This document shows, in pieces, positions 1 through 8,800 of a stretch of 54,675 bases of DNA. The position numbers and the translations under genes were made by a program. This stretch comes from a virus: positions 1-54,675 of the IMG/VR virus record IMGVR_UViG_3300023199_000165; one strand, 5' to 3'. The stretch's first letter is position 1. Every line of letters begins with the position of its first letter. Below the pieces are notes generated by a model that was given only the letters and a program-made list of their open reading frames with translations, did not search any database and was not told the origin of the DNA.

Positions 1-1834
1 CAAAATCTTCAGAATCCCCTAAATCAGAATCCCCTAAATCAGAATCCCCTAAATCAGAATCCCCTAAATCGGAATCTCCTAAATCAGAATCAAGATCGTC
101 TTCTAATGATAGCATATCTTCGCCCATAGCTTCTTTAACTAGTTCACGCCTTTTTAAAGCTCGTGATTGTAAAAGTTGCTCAAGCATATCAGTTGCCTTC
201 TTATCCTTTTTCTTACTCTCTTTCTCTTCCTTCTCATCTTTATCTTCTTTCTTTTTCTTATCCTTTTTCTTATCTTCTTTTTTATCATCTTCTTCTTCTT
301 CTTTTTTCTTTCCAGCAGCTTCTAGAACTAATGAAGCCTTTTTCTGAAGAGACCTATAATCTTTAATTGCTTCTGAAGAAAGCTGTAGGAGTTGCGCAGT
401 AACTATATCACCTTTTGAAGAATTTTTACGGCCCTCAAGAGTTTCAGCAAGAACAGCAAGTTCATCAGCGCTTCTCTCAAGATCAGCAAATACTTCTACT
501 GCCTGCTCAAGAGTGTTGCCGTCATTTGCTTCCATTGCGGTAGCAGGAGCTGTTCCATCACAAGCACACTGGGCTTTTTTACATTTCTCGCAAAGCTTTT
601 CATCCTTTTCCTCTTTCTCTTCATCATCTTTATCATCTTCGTCCTTATCTTTTGCGGCCATAGGAGATGGCAATTCTCCTTCACCCTCGCCAGTTTCTTC
701 CTGCATAAGGTCTTTTAAATCACCAAGTGCTTTTTCAGCATCGGCTAGATGACTATCTAAAGAAGAAATGACAGAATCTACTGGATTTGAAGCACCTTCT
801 TCAAGTTCATCTGCTGATGGACCTTCATCTTCTGCTGGCGGAGGTGTTGGTAGAGAGTCTCCACCAGGAGCACCGCCACCCATTTCTGGCATTCCCACAT
901 CAGGCATTCCAGGCTCAGCAGTTTTAAATAAAGGCTGTCCAGTTAAAAGATAAGCGACCTTATTAAGACCTTTTGAACGAACAGCTGCTAATAGGTTTTT
1001 ACCATATTCTCTACTGTAAAGATTATTCCATCTTTTTTCCAACTCATCTTCAAAAATTTGCTCACCAGTTGCTTCAAGAATTTTTTGGTCGTTAGCAAGA
1101 ACAACCCATTTTGAAGCTTTTTTGTTGATTACTTTTTGATCAGCATCGTGGAAAGCAAGCTTAAATACAGCTTTTAGATTGGCACGAAGTAGTTTCTTTT
1201 TAAGAGCTTCTTCATTACCATAGCTTTGATAACCGGGATGCATACCATCATTACCTGGCTCCATTCCTTGACCTTCCATTTGCTTATCACCATTGGTTTT
1301 TAGGTTATTATTTGTTGGGTCAACTGGATATGGAGTTGCTGAAGGATCATTAATTCCCCCACCTCCAAGATGGTAGGCATTTTTTACAGAACTTGATGCC
1401 AATCCTAGAAGCTCTTTATACTCTTCTGGAAGTTCATCACTGGCATTTGATTCTGTAACTTTTTTAACACCATCATCAGTATCAATGTAAGTGTTTCCCT
1501 GCATATCTTTGTAGGTCTTACCACCTTCAGCCTGTGAAAGAAGTGCATGGCGACGCATTTTGCGTTCGTTTAATTCGGCACGAGAGAGCATTTTTTTTAG
1601 TTCTAACTCAGAACGACCAAAACTCTCGTATCCAGGGTGTAGACCATCATTGCCAGGTTCCATCCCCTGACCTTCCATTTGTTTATCACCCTTTGTTTTT
1701 AATTGATCATTTATTGGATCAACTGGGTATGGAGTAGTTGAAGGTTCATTTACTCCCCCGCCGCCTTGGTGGTATGCGGCCTTAAATAGTTCACGACGAG
1801 CTTTTGCTCGTTGCTGTAGCTTAGCATCAGACAT
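1..1834 (-). CDS. Nested in-frame scaffold protein from an internal start (partial)
   Basis: Within the protease frame, codon 441 is an ATG (1832-1834) preceded by AAGGAGGAGAGCATA, one of the best ribosome binding sites in the window. Translation from here would make a separate protein sharing the C-terminal part of the protease gene, as lambda Nu3 is made from within gene C. The product has a basic N-terminus, two copies of a Gly/Pro-rich module, an acidic central part, a four-Cys patch (CEKCKKAQCAC), a Lys/Glu-rich charged region and Asp-Ser-Asp-Leu-Gly repeats running off the window. Scaffold function is inferred from position and composition; no family is recognised. Confidence 0.6.
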   Translation of the reverse strand, partial: MSDAKLQQRAKARRELFKAAYHQGGGGVNEPSTTPYPVDPINDQLKTKGDKQMEGQGMEPGNDGLHPGYESFGRSELELKKMLSRAELNERKMRRHALLSQAEGGKTYKDMQGNTYIDTDDGVKKVTESNASDELPEEYKELLGLASSSVKNAYHLGGGGINDPSATPYPVDPTNNNLKTNGDKQMEGQGMEPGNDGMHPGYQSYGNEEALKKKLLRANLKAVFKLAFHDADQKVINKKASKWVVLANDQKILEATGEQIFEDELEKRWNNLYSREYGKNLLAAVRSKGLNKVAYLLTGQPLFKTAEPGMPDVGMPEMGGGAPGGDSLPTPPPAEDEGPSADELEEGASNPVDSVISSLDSHLADAEKALGDLKDLMQEETGEGEGELPSPMAAKDKDEDDKDDEEKEEKDEKLCEKCKKAQCACDGTAPATAMEANDGNTLEQAVEVFADLERSADELAVLAETLEGRKNSSKGDIVTAQLLQLSSEAIKDYRSLQKKASLVLEAAGKKKEEEEDDKKEDKKKDKKKKEDKDEKEEKESKKKDKKATDMLEQLLQSRALKRRELVKEAMGEDMLSLEDDLDSDLGDSDLGDSDLGDSDLGDSDLGDSEDF

Positions 1835-3154
1835 TATGCTCTCCTCCTTATTGATGTTAGCGTTTTTTTGAATACCATTTGCTAAATCATGGAGTGCAGT
1901 TTGCATGGTATCCAATTTATTTGTAATTTTTAAAATCTGTTCAGAAATGTCAGTAGCCAGCCTATTTCCCCTTCCCTCTGGAACCCAGTTTAGGTTTGGT
2001 CCAGCACTGTGAGGATCTTGAGCTATATCCCCCCTTCCTCCAGTCATAGCTAGATTTCCAGCAAGACCATAGGGAGGGACAACTTCCACTTCATCTTTTT
2101 TATCAGTTATTTCACTTAAAAGCTCATTATATTGCTTTTCTAAAATTTCTTTATTTTTCAGCTCGTCTTCTTTTTCAATTAAAGCACGAAGCCTGCTTAA
2201 TGTTTCAACTTCTTCACTATTAAATGCTTGTTTTTTAACAACATTTTCCAAAGAAGCCTTTAAAGTTATGATTTCATTTTCAATTCTTTCGAGTTCCCCT
2301 GGCGTTACGCAACCTGCTTTTTTAAGCTCTTCAATTCTATCACCTTTTTCTTGTGAGTATGAATTTAGGTGAGCAATTACTGTTCTTAGTTTAGCAAGTG
2401 GATCAGCACCAGTGACAACAAGGCTTAATTCAATTGGAGATAAATCAACGTTAATTTCTCCATAACAGGCTCTTTTTTGAACACAGGGACAATAATCTGC
2501 CTCAACTTGTGCAACATTTCCACATTCATAGCAGATTGACTTTCCTACGGCTGTTCCCATAGATACGCTATTAGCATAGCCAGTAGCAACTTTTCTGGCA
2601 AGATCAGGATAGTTTACTTTATCAAGAGCACATAAAGCAATTACTCTTTTAAACTTATCATCGTAATAAGTATCAACAATAATACCGCGAATGCCGTCTA
2701 CTGAGCTGCTCTGATGATCTTTACATAATGGGCGACCAATCCAATTTCTATATGCCTTTTTTAATTCTGACTCAGGAAATATATCACCATTATTGTTTTT
2801 ATATGGTTTTATATTTGAATCTGAACAATTCCATTTCCAAGAACCACTTTTATCGTCAATTTTCCATTCAGCAGTTATTGGTTTTCCAGAAGAGTCTTTT
2901 TTTATTTCACCCGTATTTTGGTCAATAAGAGCGGCGTTCGCCGAATGTAGCATTATTGCTGTAAAGTATAAAAAATCTTTTGCTTTTGGAGCAACGCGTC
3001 TTAAATTATTAGCGAACTTTACAAATCTTTCTCTAATTTCCAAATCACTGGCGGCAACAGAGCTGAGCAGAGCATCTTTAAAATCACTATTTGGGCTTGG
3101 AGGTGTATAATTATTTGAATTAATTAGTCCTGTAGCATATTTAACAATCGTCAT
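1..3154 (-). CDS. Prohead protease fused in frame to scaffold-like region (3' end outside window)
   Basis: The frame is open from the ATG at 3154 to the window edge (more than 1,050 codons); the C-terminus is missing. Residues about 60-255 look like a capsid maturation serine protease: His147 in RPLCKDH and Ser198 in NSVSMG match the His/Ser layout of S78/HK97-type prohead proteases. Cys208, 211, 222 and 224 resemble a zinc knuckle. Residues 260-350 are coiled coil, followed by a Gly/Pro-rich linker. From Met441 onward comes a scaffold-like part with a duplicated module, a Lys/Glu-rich stretch and an acidic repeat tail. GGAG precedes the start by about 10 nt. Protease before scaffold, downstream of portal, is the classical head-gene order. 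The protease family call is by motif only, and how much of the gene is made as one chain is unknown. Confidence 0.75.
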   Translation of the reverse strand, partial: MTIVKYATGLINSNNYTPPSPNSDFKDALLSSVAASDLEIRERFVKFANNLRRVAPKAKDFLYFTAIMLHSANAALIDQNTGEIKKDSSGKPITAEWKIDDKSGSWKWNCSDSNIKPYKNNNGDIFPESELKKAYRNWIGRPLCKDHQSSSVDGIRGIIVDTYYDDKFKRVIALCALDKVNYPDLARKVATGYANSVSMGTAVGKSICYECGNVAQVEADYCPCVQKRACYGEINVDLSPIELSLVVTGADPLAKLRTVIAHLNSYSQEKGDRIEELKKAGCVTPGELERIENEIITLKASLENVVKKQAFNSEEVETLSRLRALIEKEDELKNKEILEKQYNELLSEITDKKDEVEVVPPYGLAGNLAMTGGRGDIAQDPHSAGPNLNWVPEGRGNRLATDISEQILKITNKLDTMQTALHDLANGIQKNANINKEESIMSDAKLQQRAKARRELFKAAYHQGGGGVNEPSTTPYPVDPINDQLKTKGDKQMEGQGMEPGNDGLHPGYESFGRSELELKKMLSRAELNERKMRRHALLSQAEGGKTYKDMQGNTYIDTDDGVKKVTESNASDELPEEYKELLGLASSSVKNAYHLGGGGINDPSATPYPVDPTNNNLKTNGDKQMEGQGMEPGNDGMHPGYQSYGNEEALKKKLLRANLKAVFKLAFHDADQKVINKKASKWVVLANDQKILEATGEQIFEDELEKRWNNLYSREYGKNLLAAVRSKGLNKVAYLLTGQPLFKTAEPGMPDVGMPEMGGGAPGGDSLPTPPPAEDEGPSADELEEGASNPVDSVISSLDSHLADAEKALGDLKDLMQEETGEGEGELPSPMAAKDKDEDDKDDEEKEEKDEKLCEKCKKAQCACDGTAPATAMEANDGNTLEQAVEVFADLERSADELAVLAETLEGRKNSSKGDIVTAQLLQLSSEAIKDYRSLQKKASLVLEAAGKKKEEEEDDKKEDKKKDKKKKEDKDEKEEKESKKKDKKATDMLEQLLQSRALKRRELVKEAMGEDMLSLEDDLDSDLGDSDLGDSDLGDSDLGDSDLGDSEDF
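11..91 (-). repeat. 15-bp tandem repeat coding for GDSDL units
   Basis: Five direct copies of a 15-bp unit (AGAATCCCCTAAATC; the fifth copy differs at two bases) lie inside the scaffold reading frame and encode an acidic Gly-Asp-Ser-Asp-Leu repeat. The unit length is a multiple of three, so copy-number changes keep the frame. It is a coding repeat, not a CRISPR array. Confidence 0.85.
1181..1777 (-). repeat. Duplicated 66-residue module in the scaffold part
   Basis: Two copies, 1577-1777 and 1181-1378, encode near-identical segments. Each begins AYH(Q/L)GGGG(V/I)N, continues through TPYPVDP and KQMEGQGMEPGNDG, and ends in a Leu/Lys-rich helix. They are separated by about 66 unrelated residues. 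This is internal duplication within one gene. Confidence 0.8.
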
Positions 3155-3210
3155 TTAAGTAATTCTCCACTAGTTTTATTAACCATGATTTATTTTTCCA
3201 ATTATGGCTT

Positions 3211-3885
3211 TTATTTAATCTTACAAGAGTTATATTTTTTTTCTTTACATACTTTATTTTTAATTTTATCTAAAGATTTAGCATATTTGTGAACTTTCTC
3301 TCCATAAGGCTTTATAGAAAAATGATGTTCGCCATCATATTCAATAGCCAAATTCACTTCAGGACACCATATATCTAATTCTAATGTATAATTAGTTTTT
3401 GGATTTCTAATTGTTCTTCTATCATTATATTTCCAAATCAAATTATTAAAATATGTTTTTAAAACTTTATAAATATATTTTTGAGGATAAGATTTTCCTC
3501 TATCAGAATGTCTGCCCGGTTTAATTTTTTTTTATAATAGGTTTTTTTAACTTTAATAGCACCTAATTTACTACACCTTTTAGAACAATATTTAGTTTTC
3601 TGTGTTGAAGAAAAACTATTTTCACATTCAATACAAGTAAAGGAGGTGGGAGGTTTTCTTCTACACGCATTATTTATTCTATATTTATTCCATCTCCAAC
3701 AGTTTTTACAATATTTTTGATTGGGGGCTTTTGGCTTATATTTGACTTCACATCTACAACATAATTTTTTTTTTATAACCAAAGCTGCCTTTACGCTCTC
3801 TTTGATAATGTTTATTACATAATTGTTTAACTTTATATCTTACTTTGTCTTTACAACCATTATATTTACAAATAATATGGCTCAT
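3211..3885 (-). pseudogene. Frameshifted zinc-finger homing endonuclease with PD-(D/E)XK-like nuclease end
   Basis: Three pieces in alternating frames read as one protein. The N-terminal piece from ATG 3885 (MSHIICKYNGC...LCNKHYQRER) has a Cys/His zinc finger typical of phage endonucleases. The middle piece has two further Cys clusters (CRCEVK...YCKNC; CIECEN...YCSKRC). The C-terminal piece has LELDIW and IEYDGEHHF, like Vsr/DUF559-type nucleases. The joins fall at an A10 run (3765-3774) and an A9 run (3525-3533); removing one A from the first and adding one A to the second restores a continuous frame. It may be a decayed gene, an assembly indel or a slippage product. It sits between the 48-aa gene and the protease gene. 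Confidence 0.7.
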
Positions 3886-3895
3886 CTGCTATTAA

Positions 3896-4042
3896 TTATT
3901 TCCCCTTTTTAATCTTTTTATCTTTGGGTTTTTCTTTCTCGGCCTCTTCAAGAACTTTTTTTATATTTTCATTAGGCATTCTTTTACCATCTTCAGGCAA
4001 AACTTCTTTTATTTTTCCTGTAGAATATTTAATAATTGCCAT
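3896..4042 (-). CDS. Small lysine-rich protein (48 aa)
   Basis: A 48-codon frame starts at ATG 4042 and ends at TAA 3896, abutting the 209-aa gene upstream. Its first nine residues, MAIIKYSTG, closely match the protease N-terminus, MTIVKYATG, and the nucleotides are similar too. The rest is charged (EEAEKEKPKDKKIKKGK). It may be a remnant of a duplicated 5' end of the protease gene, with the endonuclease between the copies, or a small virion protein. Function unknown. Confidence 0.55.
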   Translation of the reverse strand: MAIIKYSTGKIKEVLPEDGKRMPNENIKKVLEEAEKEKPKDKKIKKGK

Positions 4043-4672
4043 TTATGCCTCCAATATTTTTAAAATACGTGCCCTGCGAATAAATCTATTTTGTATATCA
4101 CTTCCTATTATCTGTTCCCGTCTTATTATATTTTGCTCAAAATGAGGTTTCAGTTGCTTATCAACTATGTTTTCCAAACTTTGTGATAACTCATCTAAAG
4201 TTTTTGAAGCATTTAATATTTTTGAAACCTGATCTTTATCATTAAAATCTTCAAATGCTTCTATAAACTCTTCAGCAAATTCTTTTAACTGCTGCATAGC
4301 ATCTTGAATTGTTGTTTTCAATTGACGAGTTTTTGTATCTTTTTCCAGAGGAGCTAATTTATGTATAATACCTTTACTTAATAGATTACCTCCATTATCC
4401 TTTTTTCCAGCAAAATATTGTATTAAATCGGTATATCTTTCTTTTGCCCCTCTCTGAAACCTTCGCAGTAAGTGTCTCTGCTCTTTTAAAGACGAAGAAT
4501 CAGCATCTGGTGTTTTTTCTAAGACATTTACTAATCTTAAATCTTGTTGTCTAACCGCCCAAAGCTTTTTTATAAAGTCAGAAAATGCCCTGGTTGCCTC
4601 TCTAGCTGCCTGTCTCTCTTCATCTGTTATGTCAGAAGAACGTTGAGCAGAATAAGAAAATTTATTAATCAT
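4043..4672 (-). CDS. Helical virion-module protein of unknown function (209 aa)
   Basis: The start is placed at ATG 4672 (MINKFSYSAQ) because GGAGGGG lies four bases upstream; an ATG five codons further up has no such site. The protein is almost entirely alpha-helical and charged, with long stretches rich in Glu, Lys and Gln, and no cysteine cluster or membrane segment. It lies immediately upstream of the 48-aa gene and the prohead protease, the position of head-core proteins in T4-like phages. No family recognised. Confidence 0.7.
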   Translation of the reverse strand: MINKFSYSAQRSSDITDEERQAAREATRAFSDFIKKLWAVRQQDLRLVNVLEKTPDADSSSLKEQRHLLRRFQRGAKERYTDLIQYFAGKKDNGGNLLSKGIIHKLAPLEKDTKTRQLKTTIQDAMQQLKEFAEEFIEAFEDFNDKDQVSKILNASKTLDELSQSLENIVDKQLKPHFEQNIIRREQIIGSDIQNRFIRRARILKILEA

Positions 4673-4751
4673 TACGCCCCTCCACACAATTTTACTATCA
4701 TTTTGTATAGATTAATATTAATAGATTTATACAGTTTTTCTATAGTGTTAA
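4673..4751 (-). promoter_or_regulatory. AT-rich intergenic with palindromic core and TATAAAT box
   Basis: This gap before the 209-aa gene contains the palindrome ATTAATATTAAT and, on the minus strand, TATAAATCTATTAATAT (4715-4731). That resembles TATAAATTTCTATCAATAT in the 38.6-kb leader. A T4-like late promoter (TATAAATA) is possible, but in such AT-rich DNA the resemblance may be chance. Confidence 0.2.
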
Positions 4752-5843
4752 TCAATCAACCGTCCCGTAATTACTGAAAAAAGGTGGAAGGGTCATTCCC
4801 TGGTTCATATTCTCTAATATCCCATCCTCTCTTAAACCAATTGAATTGGCAGCAATATCTTCATCTAACATATTAACATTACTAGAGTTTTCTAACATAT
4901 TGTCTAATATATCTATTACGGTAGATGCCTCTTTGTGTAAGTTACCGTATGAAAGCTTAGTAGCCAGTTTAGTTAGAGTATGAATAACACTAGAAGTTTT
5001 TATATCTGCTGGTGGATCATTATGGTGAAATTTTCTATAATCATACCATTTTGTTCTGCCCTTATTTTTTTGTCTCTCTCTTTCCACTTCTTTTAAAGAT
5101 CGCTCCACTATTTTTTTTACTGTTTCTGTATATGGAGCTTCACCACTTTTTTTATGAACTTCATTAGGAATATCTTCATAATTTTTGCCATATATGTATT
5201 CATCTGGCGACGGCCGTACTTTTGAAACAACTGGCATATTTTTCTCTTTTGGATTATATCCTTTCGGTGCCGGAATAACTTGAACAAGTTCATCAATAGC
5301 CTTGCTCCTCGCATCATCAAAAAATCTTGAATTTTTAGCAAGTTGCTCTATCTTTCCCTGATCTTCTTCCATCTCATTTCTTTCATCTTCAGACATAAGA
5401 TCTAAATCATGATATTTTGGATCTACGGCTGCTCTATCTAAGTATGTCATATTAATTTGATCTATAATTTCTCCAGAAAGTGCGTGACCCAAAGTTGATT
5501 CAAACCCTTTTTCTTTCCAAGAGTTAATTAAAAATCTTTTGGCTTGTTCAGCAGTTGCTCTATTTGGATATAAAGCCTCAATGTCATCCCCAATGGATAA
5601 AAATGTCCAATCTCTTGTATCTCCTTGCGTCTCACTTCTGCGTAACATACAATCTCTAATTGCCTGCTGTAAATTACGCTTTTTAATTTGTTCAACTACT
5701 TTGTCAGCCAAACCTGAAGCTTCAAGCTTCGCTCTTAAACTATCATTACAAATTATATTAACAATTTGATCATCTTTCCACATAGCTGGATCTTCTGCTA
5801 TTGGAAGTGTATTCATAGCCCTCTTACTTAAAATATATTGCAT
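4752..5843 (-). CDS. Virion-module protein with N-terminal LSKRA site (363 aa)
   Basis: The protein begins MQYILSKRAMNTLP, with the LSKRA motif at residues 5-9, so cleavage there would remove a very short leader. The body is mixed helical and charged. Near residues 300-330 is a copy of the recurrent helical hairpin (KLATKL...EASTVIDILDNML). The tail is polar. It starts 5 nt downstream of the stop of the 1,581-aa gene. No enzyme motif recognised. Capsid-internal location is inferred from the motif and position. Confidence 0.75.
   Translation of the reverse strand: MQYILSKRAMNTLPIAEDPAMWKDDQIVNIICNDSLRAKLEASGLADKVVEQIKKRNLQQAIRDCMLRRSETQGDTRDWTFLSIGDDIEALYPNRATAEQAKRFLINSWKEKGFESTLGHALSGEIIDQINMTYLDRAAVDPKYHDLDLMSEDERNEMEEDQGKIEQLAKNSRFFDDARSKAIDELVQVIPAPKGYNPKEKNMPVVSKVRPSPDEYIYGKNYEDIPNEVHKKSGEAPYTETVKKIVERSLKEVERERQKNKGRTKWYDYRKFHHNDPPADIKTSSVIHTLTKLATKLSYGNLHKEASTVIDILDNMLENSSNVNMLDEDIAANSIGLREDGILENMNQGMTLPPFFSNYGTVD
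5817..5831 (-). other. Candidate maturation cleavage site LSKRA
   Basis: Encodes LSKRA at residues 5-9 of the 363-aa protein, close to the N-terminus. Cleavage is inferred, not shown. Confidence 0.45.
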
Positions 5844-5848
5844 TTTAA

Positions 5849-8800
5849 TTATCTTCCTCCTCCTCCCAGTGGTAGTGGAACAGACATAATTCCCATAGGG
5901 TTATTCCCAATTTCCGCGTGCCAAGGCTCATATGACTCCATAGTTGTCGCAAATGGCTTATCTGACGGTGTGACCGTCAAAGGAGTGCTTTTCCTTTCCT
6001 TTTTAAGTGCCTCAATGGTTGGAATATCCAGCTTTCCTGTTGGATTTAAATGTCTTTGAAGTTGCCATTTTGACAACTCAATTGCGAATTCTCTGCTATT
6101 GGGATCAAGTTTCAAAAAATCTTTATTTGCCGTTTTTATAAAAGATTTAGTGTTATTAGATAATGAGGCATTATGGATTGTAGCTTCCTCAATAGCATTA
6201 AAAGCAGAAACTATCTTATCTGAACAAAGAAGAGTTATTCCCTCTTTTAACATTTCTTTTTCGTTATTTAACAATACATTAGCAACAAACTTTAGGTTTG
6301 GCTCAGTCATAGGTTTATTTGGGAGAAATTTATCCCTTATATCACTTAAAACAGTTGATGCTTGAAGCAAAGAAGCCGTTGTTTGATCCAGCCTTGATTC
6401 AAAAGGCTTCTTAATAACATCAGAGCTTATTTTGTCTGCTAAATTAGCAATATTAACTATAGCCTGATTAAACTGTGCCTTTTCCTCTGGTAGCTTAAAT
6501 TTATAGATATTTGTTTTGTCGTTAAAAACTATATATAATTCTACTTTTCCAAAAAATTCAGCATATTCCTTGTTTTCATTAATCATTAAATGAACAGTTA
6601 ATTTGTCACCTGTAGATTTATTTCCAACTTCAGCAACATATCGGTTTTTCCAAATGTTTCCACTTAAACGTTGAAAAGATAATTTGTTTAATATATAATT
6701 AGGTATTAAACTACCCAACTCCTCTTCTGTTCCAAATGGATTTGATTTCGTATTTTCAATATCACCACTTATAAATGCATTAACATAAAGTGGAATGCTG
6801 TTAATAAGATCACTTACCGTTGCTCTATCCTCTGTTCTCAAGTGCCAAGTATTAACTGGATGACCATCTTGTTTATTATTAGATCTCCACATATCAAAAT
6901 CTTTTTTGAGCTTCTCTATGATTTCAAAAACATCTGATGAAACAGCTATATGATAAATACCACTAAAATTAGCATAACTTAAAATTACTTTAACATTGCG
7001 AATTGAGTTAGTTTCATCTTTAAAAGCCATATTAGCAACAACAAATTCTTTGGTACGGGTTTTTTCAGTTCTTATTATTGACCATTTAAAATCATTATCT
7101 TGATAAGAAAATACGCTCATTATATCCTCTATGCCTTCCGCTCTTTTTGAAAGAGAAGCATCTTTATATCCCAACTCCTCCGCTTTATCATAATAAACTA
7201 AATATTCATCTTCATATTCTTCATCTTCATATTCTTCATATTGATAATTACTTGGTAAGAAAGATTTTCTGTCCTTTGCGTTTATAGTAATAAGGCCAAG
7301 TTCTTCTGCCTGAGCCAAAAATTCTTTTCTATTTGAAATTACTCCTATCAATTCTACCTCTGGGTCTGATGGATTAAGCCATCCTTCTGTTCTTAAAGAC
7401 CCAGAATCCCCTGTATTTGAAATTCTTTTTCCAGTAATTTTGTCTACAAAAGAGCTATTATCACTTTCAGAAAAAGAGACAACAGGTCCTGAGAAAACAA
7501 GACCTAAAAATATTTTTCTAGATTGCTGAAATAAGAAGTCTTCATTTTTTGATACACATATTTCTTCATTTAAATTAGAAAATTTAGTTAAAATTTGTTT
7601 AAAATTATTTTTTACATTATATAAATCTTCATCTGTTAAACGATTAGTATTTATAATGTGTATCCAATTTCCTTCAACATTTTCGTAGTCAATAAACCTC
7701 TCTTTTATTCTAAAACTAACTTTACTTGTATTATATGAAGTATTATCAATATAAATATCATAAACATATTCATATTTATTTAAATAAGAGTTAAATTTTT
7801 CTCTTAAATTTGGATGCGTTGAGAAAATACGAGTAATTAATAGTTTTGTCATTTTAAAAGAGAATTCAACCGTTTCTTCATTGGCTAATCTTTTAATAAT
7901 ATCATCAGTGAAAATTTTTGAAAATTTATCAGTATTTATATTTGGATATATCTTATTTAAATTAAAATAGAAAAATTCTCTACTATTTTTGTTTAAAAGT
8001 TCTTGGGCTTTATTAAACCCTATATCATAATAATAATTATATAAATGATTAGAGAAAAAGTCAATGGGATAAATAGATTTCGCATATTGTTTTCCAAAAT
8101 CAGGATATTTTTCGTGTAATTTAAGTGTATTAAAGACCATATATATATCTTGATCTCGCCTATATTTATTTAAAATTGAATTTAAGGCATCTTCAGTAAA
8201 ATCTGGATGCTCGTAATCTTTGTTTTTTTGAAAAAACTCAAAAGGATGGTCTAATGCCATATACTTGGCTGTTTCTTTATCTTGAATGTAATTTTCTGAC
8301 CGTTTTGATAAAGACCCATAAACATTTTTTTGAAAAAATCCAATATAATTTAAATCTTCCCATTTATCAATGGCAAGAAAATCTTTAATACTTGCTTCTG
8401 TTGTTCCGTCATCTGTTTTTATAACAGCAAGACCGTTTATCGGAGCATTCCTGCTCATAAGAGCATTTTGTACTGCCTTTATAGAAAATGGAGTTTTATC
8501 TGGAAGATCAATGCCATATTGATTTCCCATAATACTCACTCTTGACCATACATCTAATATCTCTTTCTCTATTTTCTTTTTAATAGGGTCTGTAGTATTA
8601 TATTCAATAAAAGTAAATTCATTTTCATTCATAACTTTTGCTTGCTCAGGAGTTAAAAATTCGTTTAATTTTTTAGCAAGTTCTTGATAGTGACTAGAAC
8701 CAGAAGGAACATCTATTACCTCTCCTGTCTCTGTATTAACCCAAAAACCATCAATGTTCATAGCCGTTTTAGAGTAGAGACAAGAAGATGAAATCTTTGG

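Noticed and set aside
11-91. CRISPR-like short direct repeats
   Set aside because: Repeats are contiguous without spacers, 15 bp long and keep the reading frame; they are coding.
163-953. Plus-strand and alternate-frame ORFs over the scaffold low-complexity region
   Set aside because: They are shadows of the Lys/Glu- and Gly/Pro-rich minus-strand coding sequence; no ribosome binding sites and biased composition.
3211-3782. Two separate small genes in the frameshifted endonuclease
   Set aside because: Each piece lacks a proper start and carries part of a continuous domain order that rejoins with single-base changes in A-runs.
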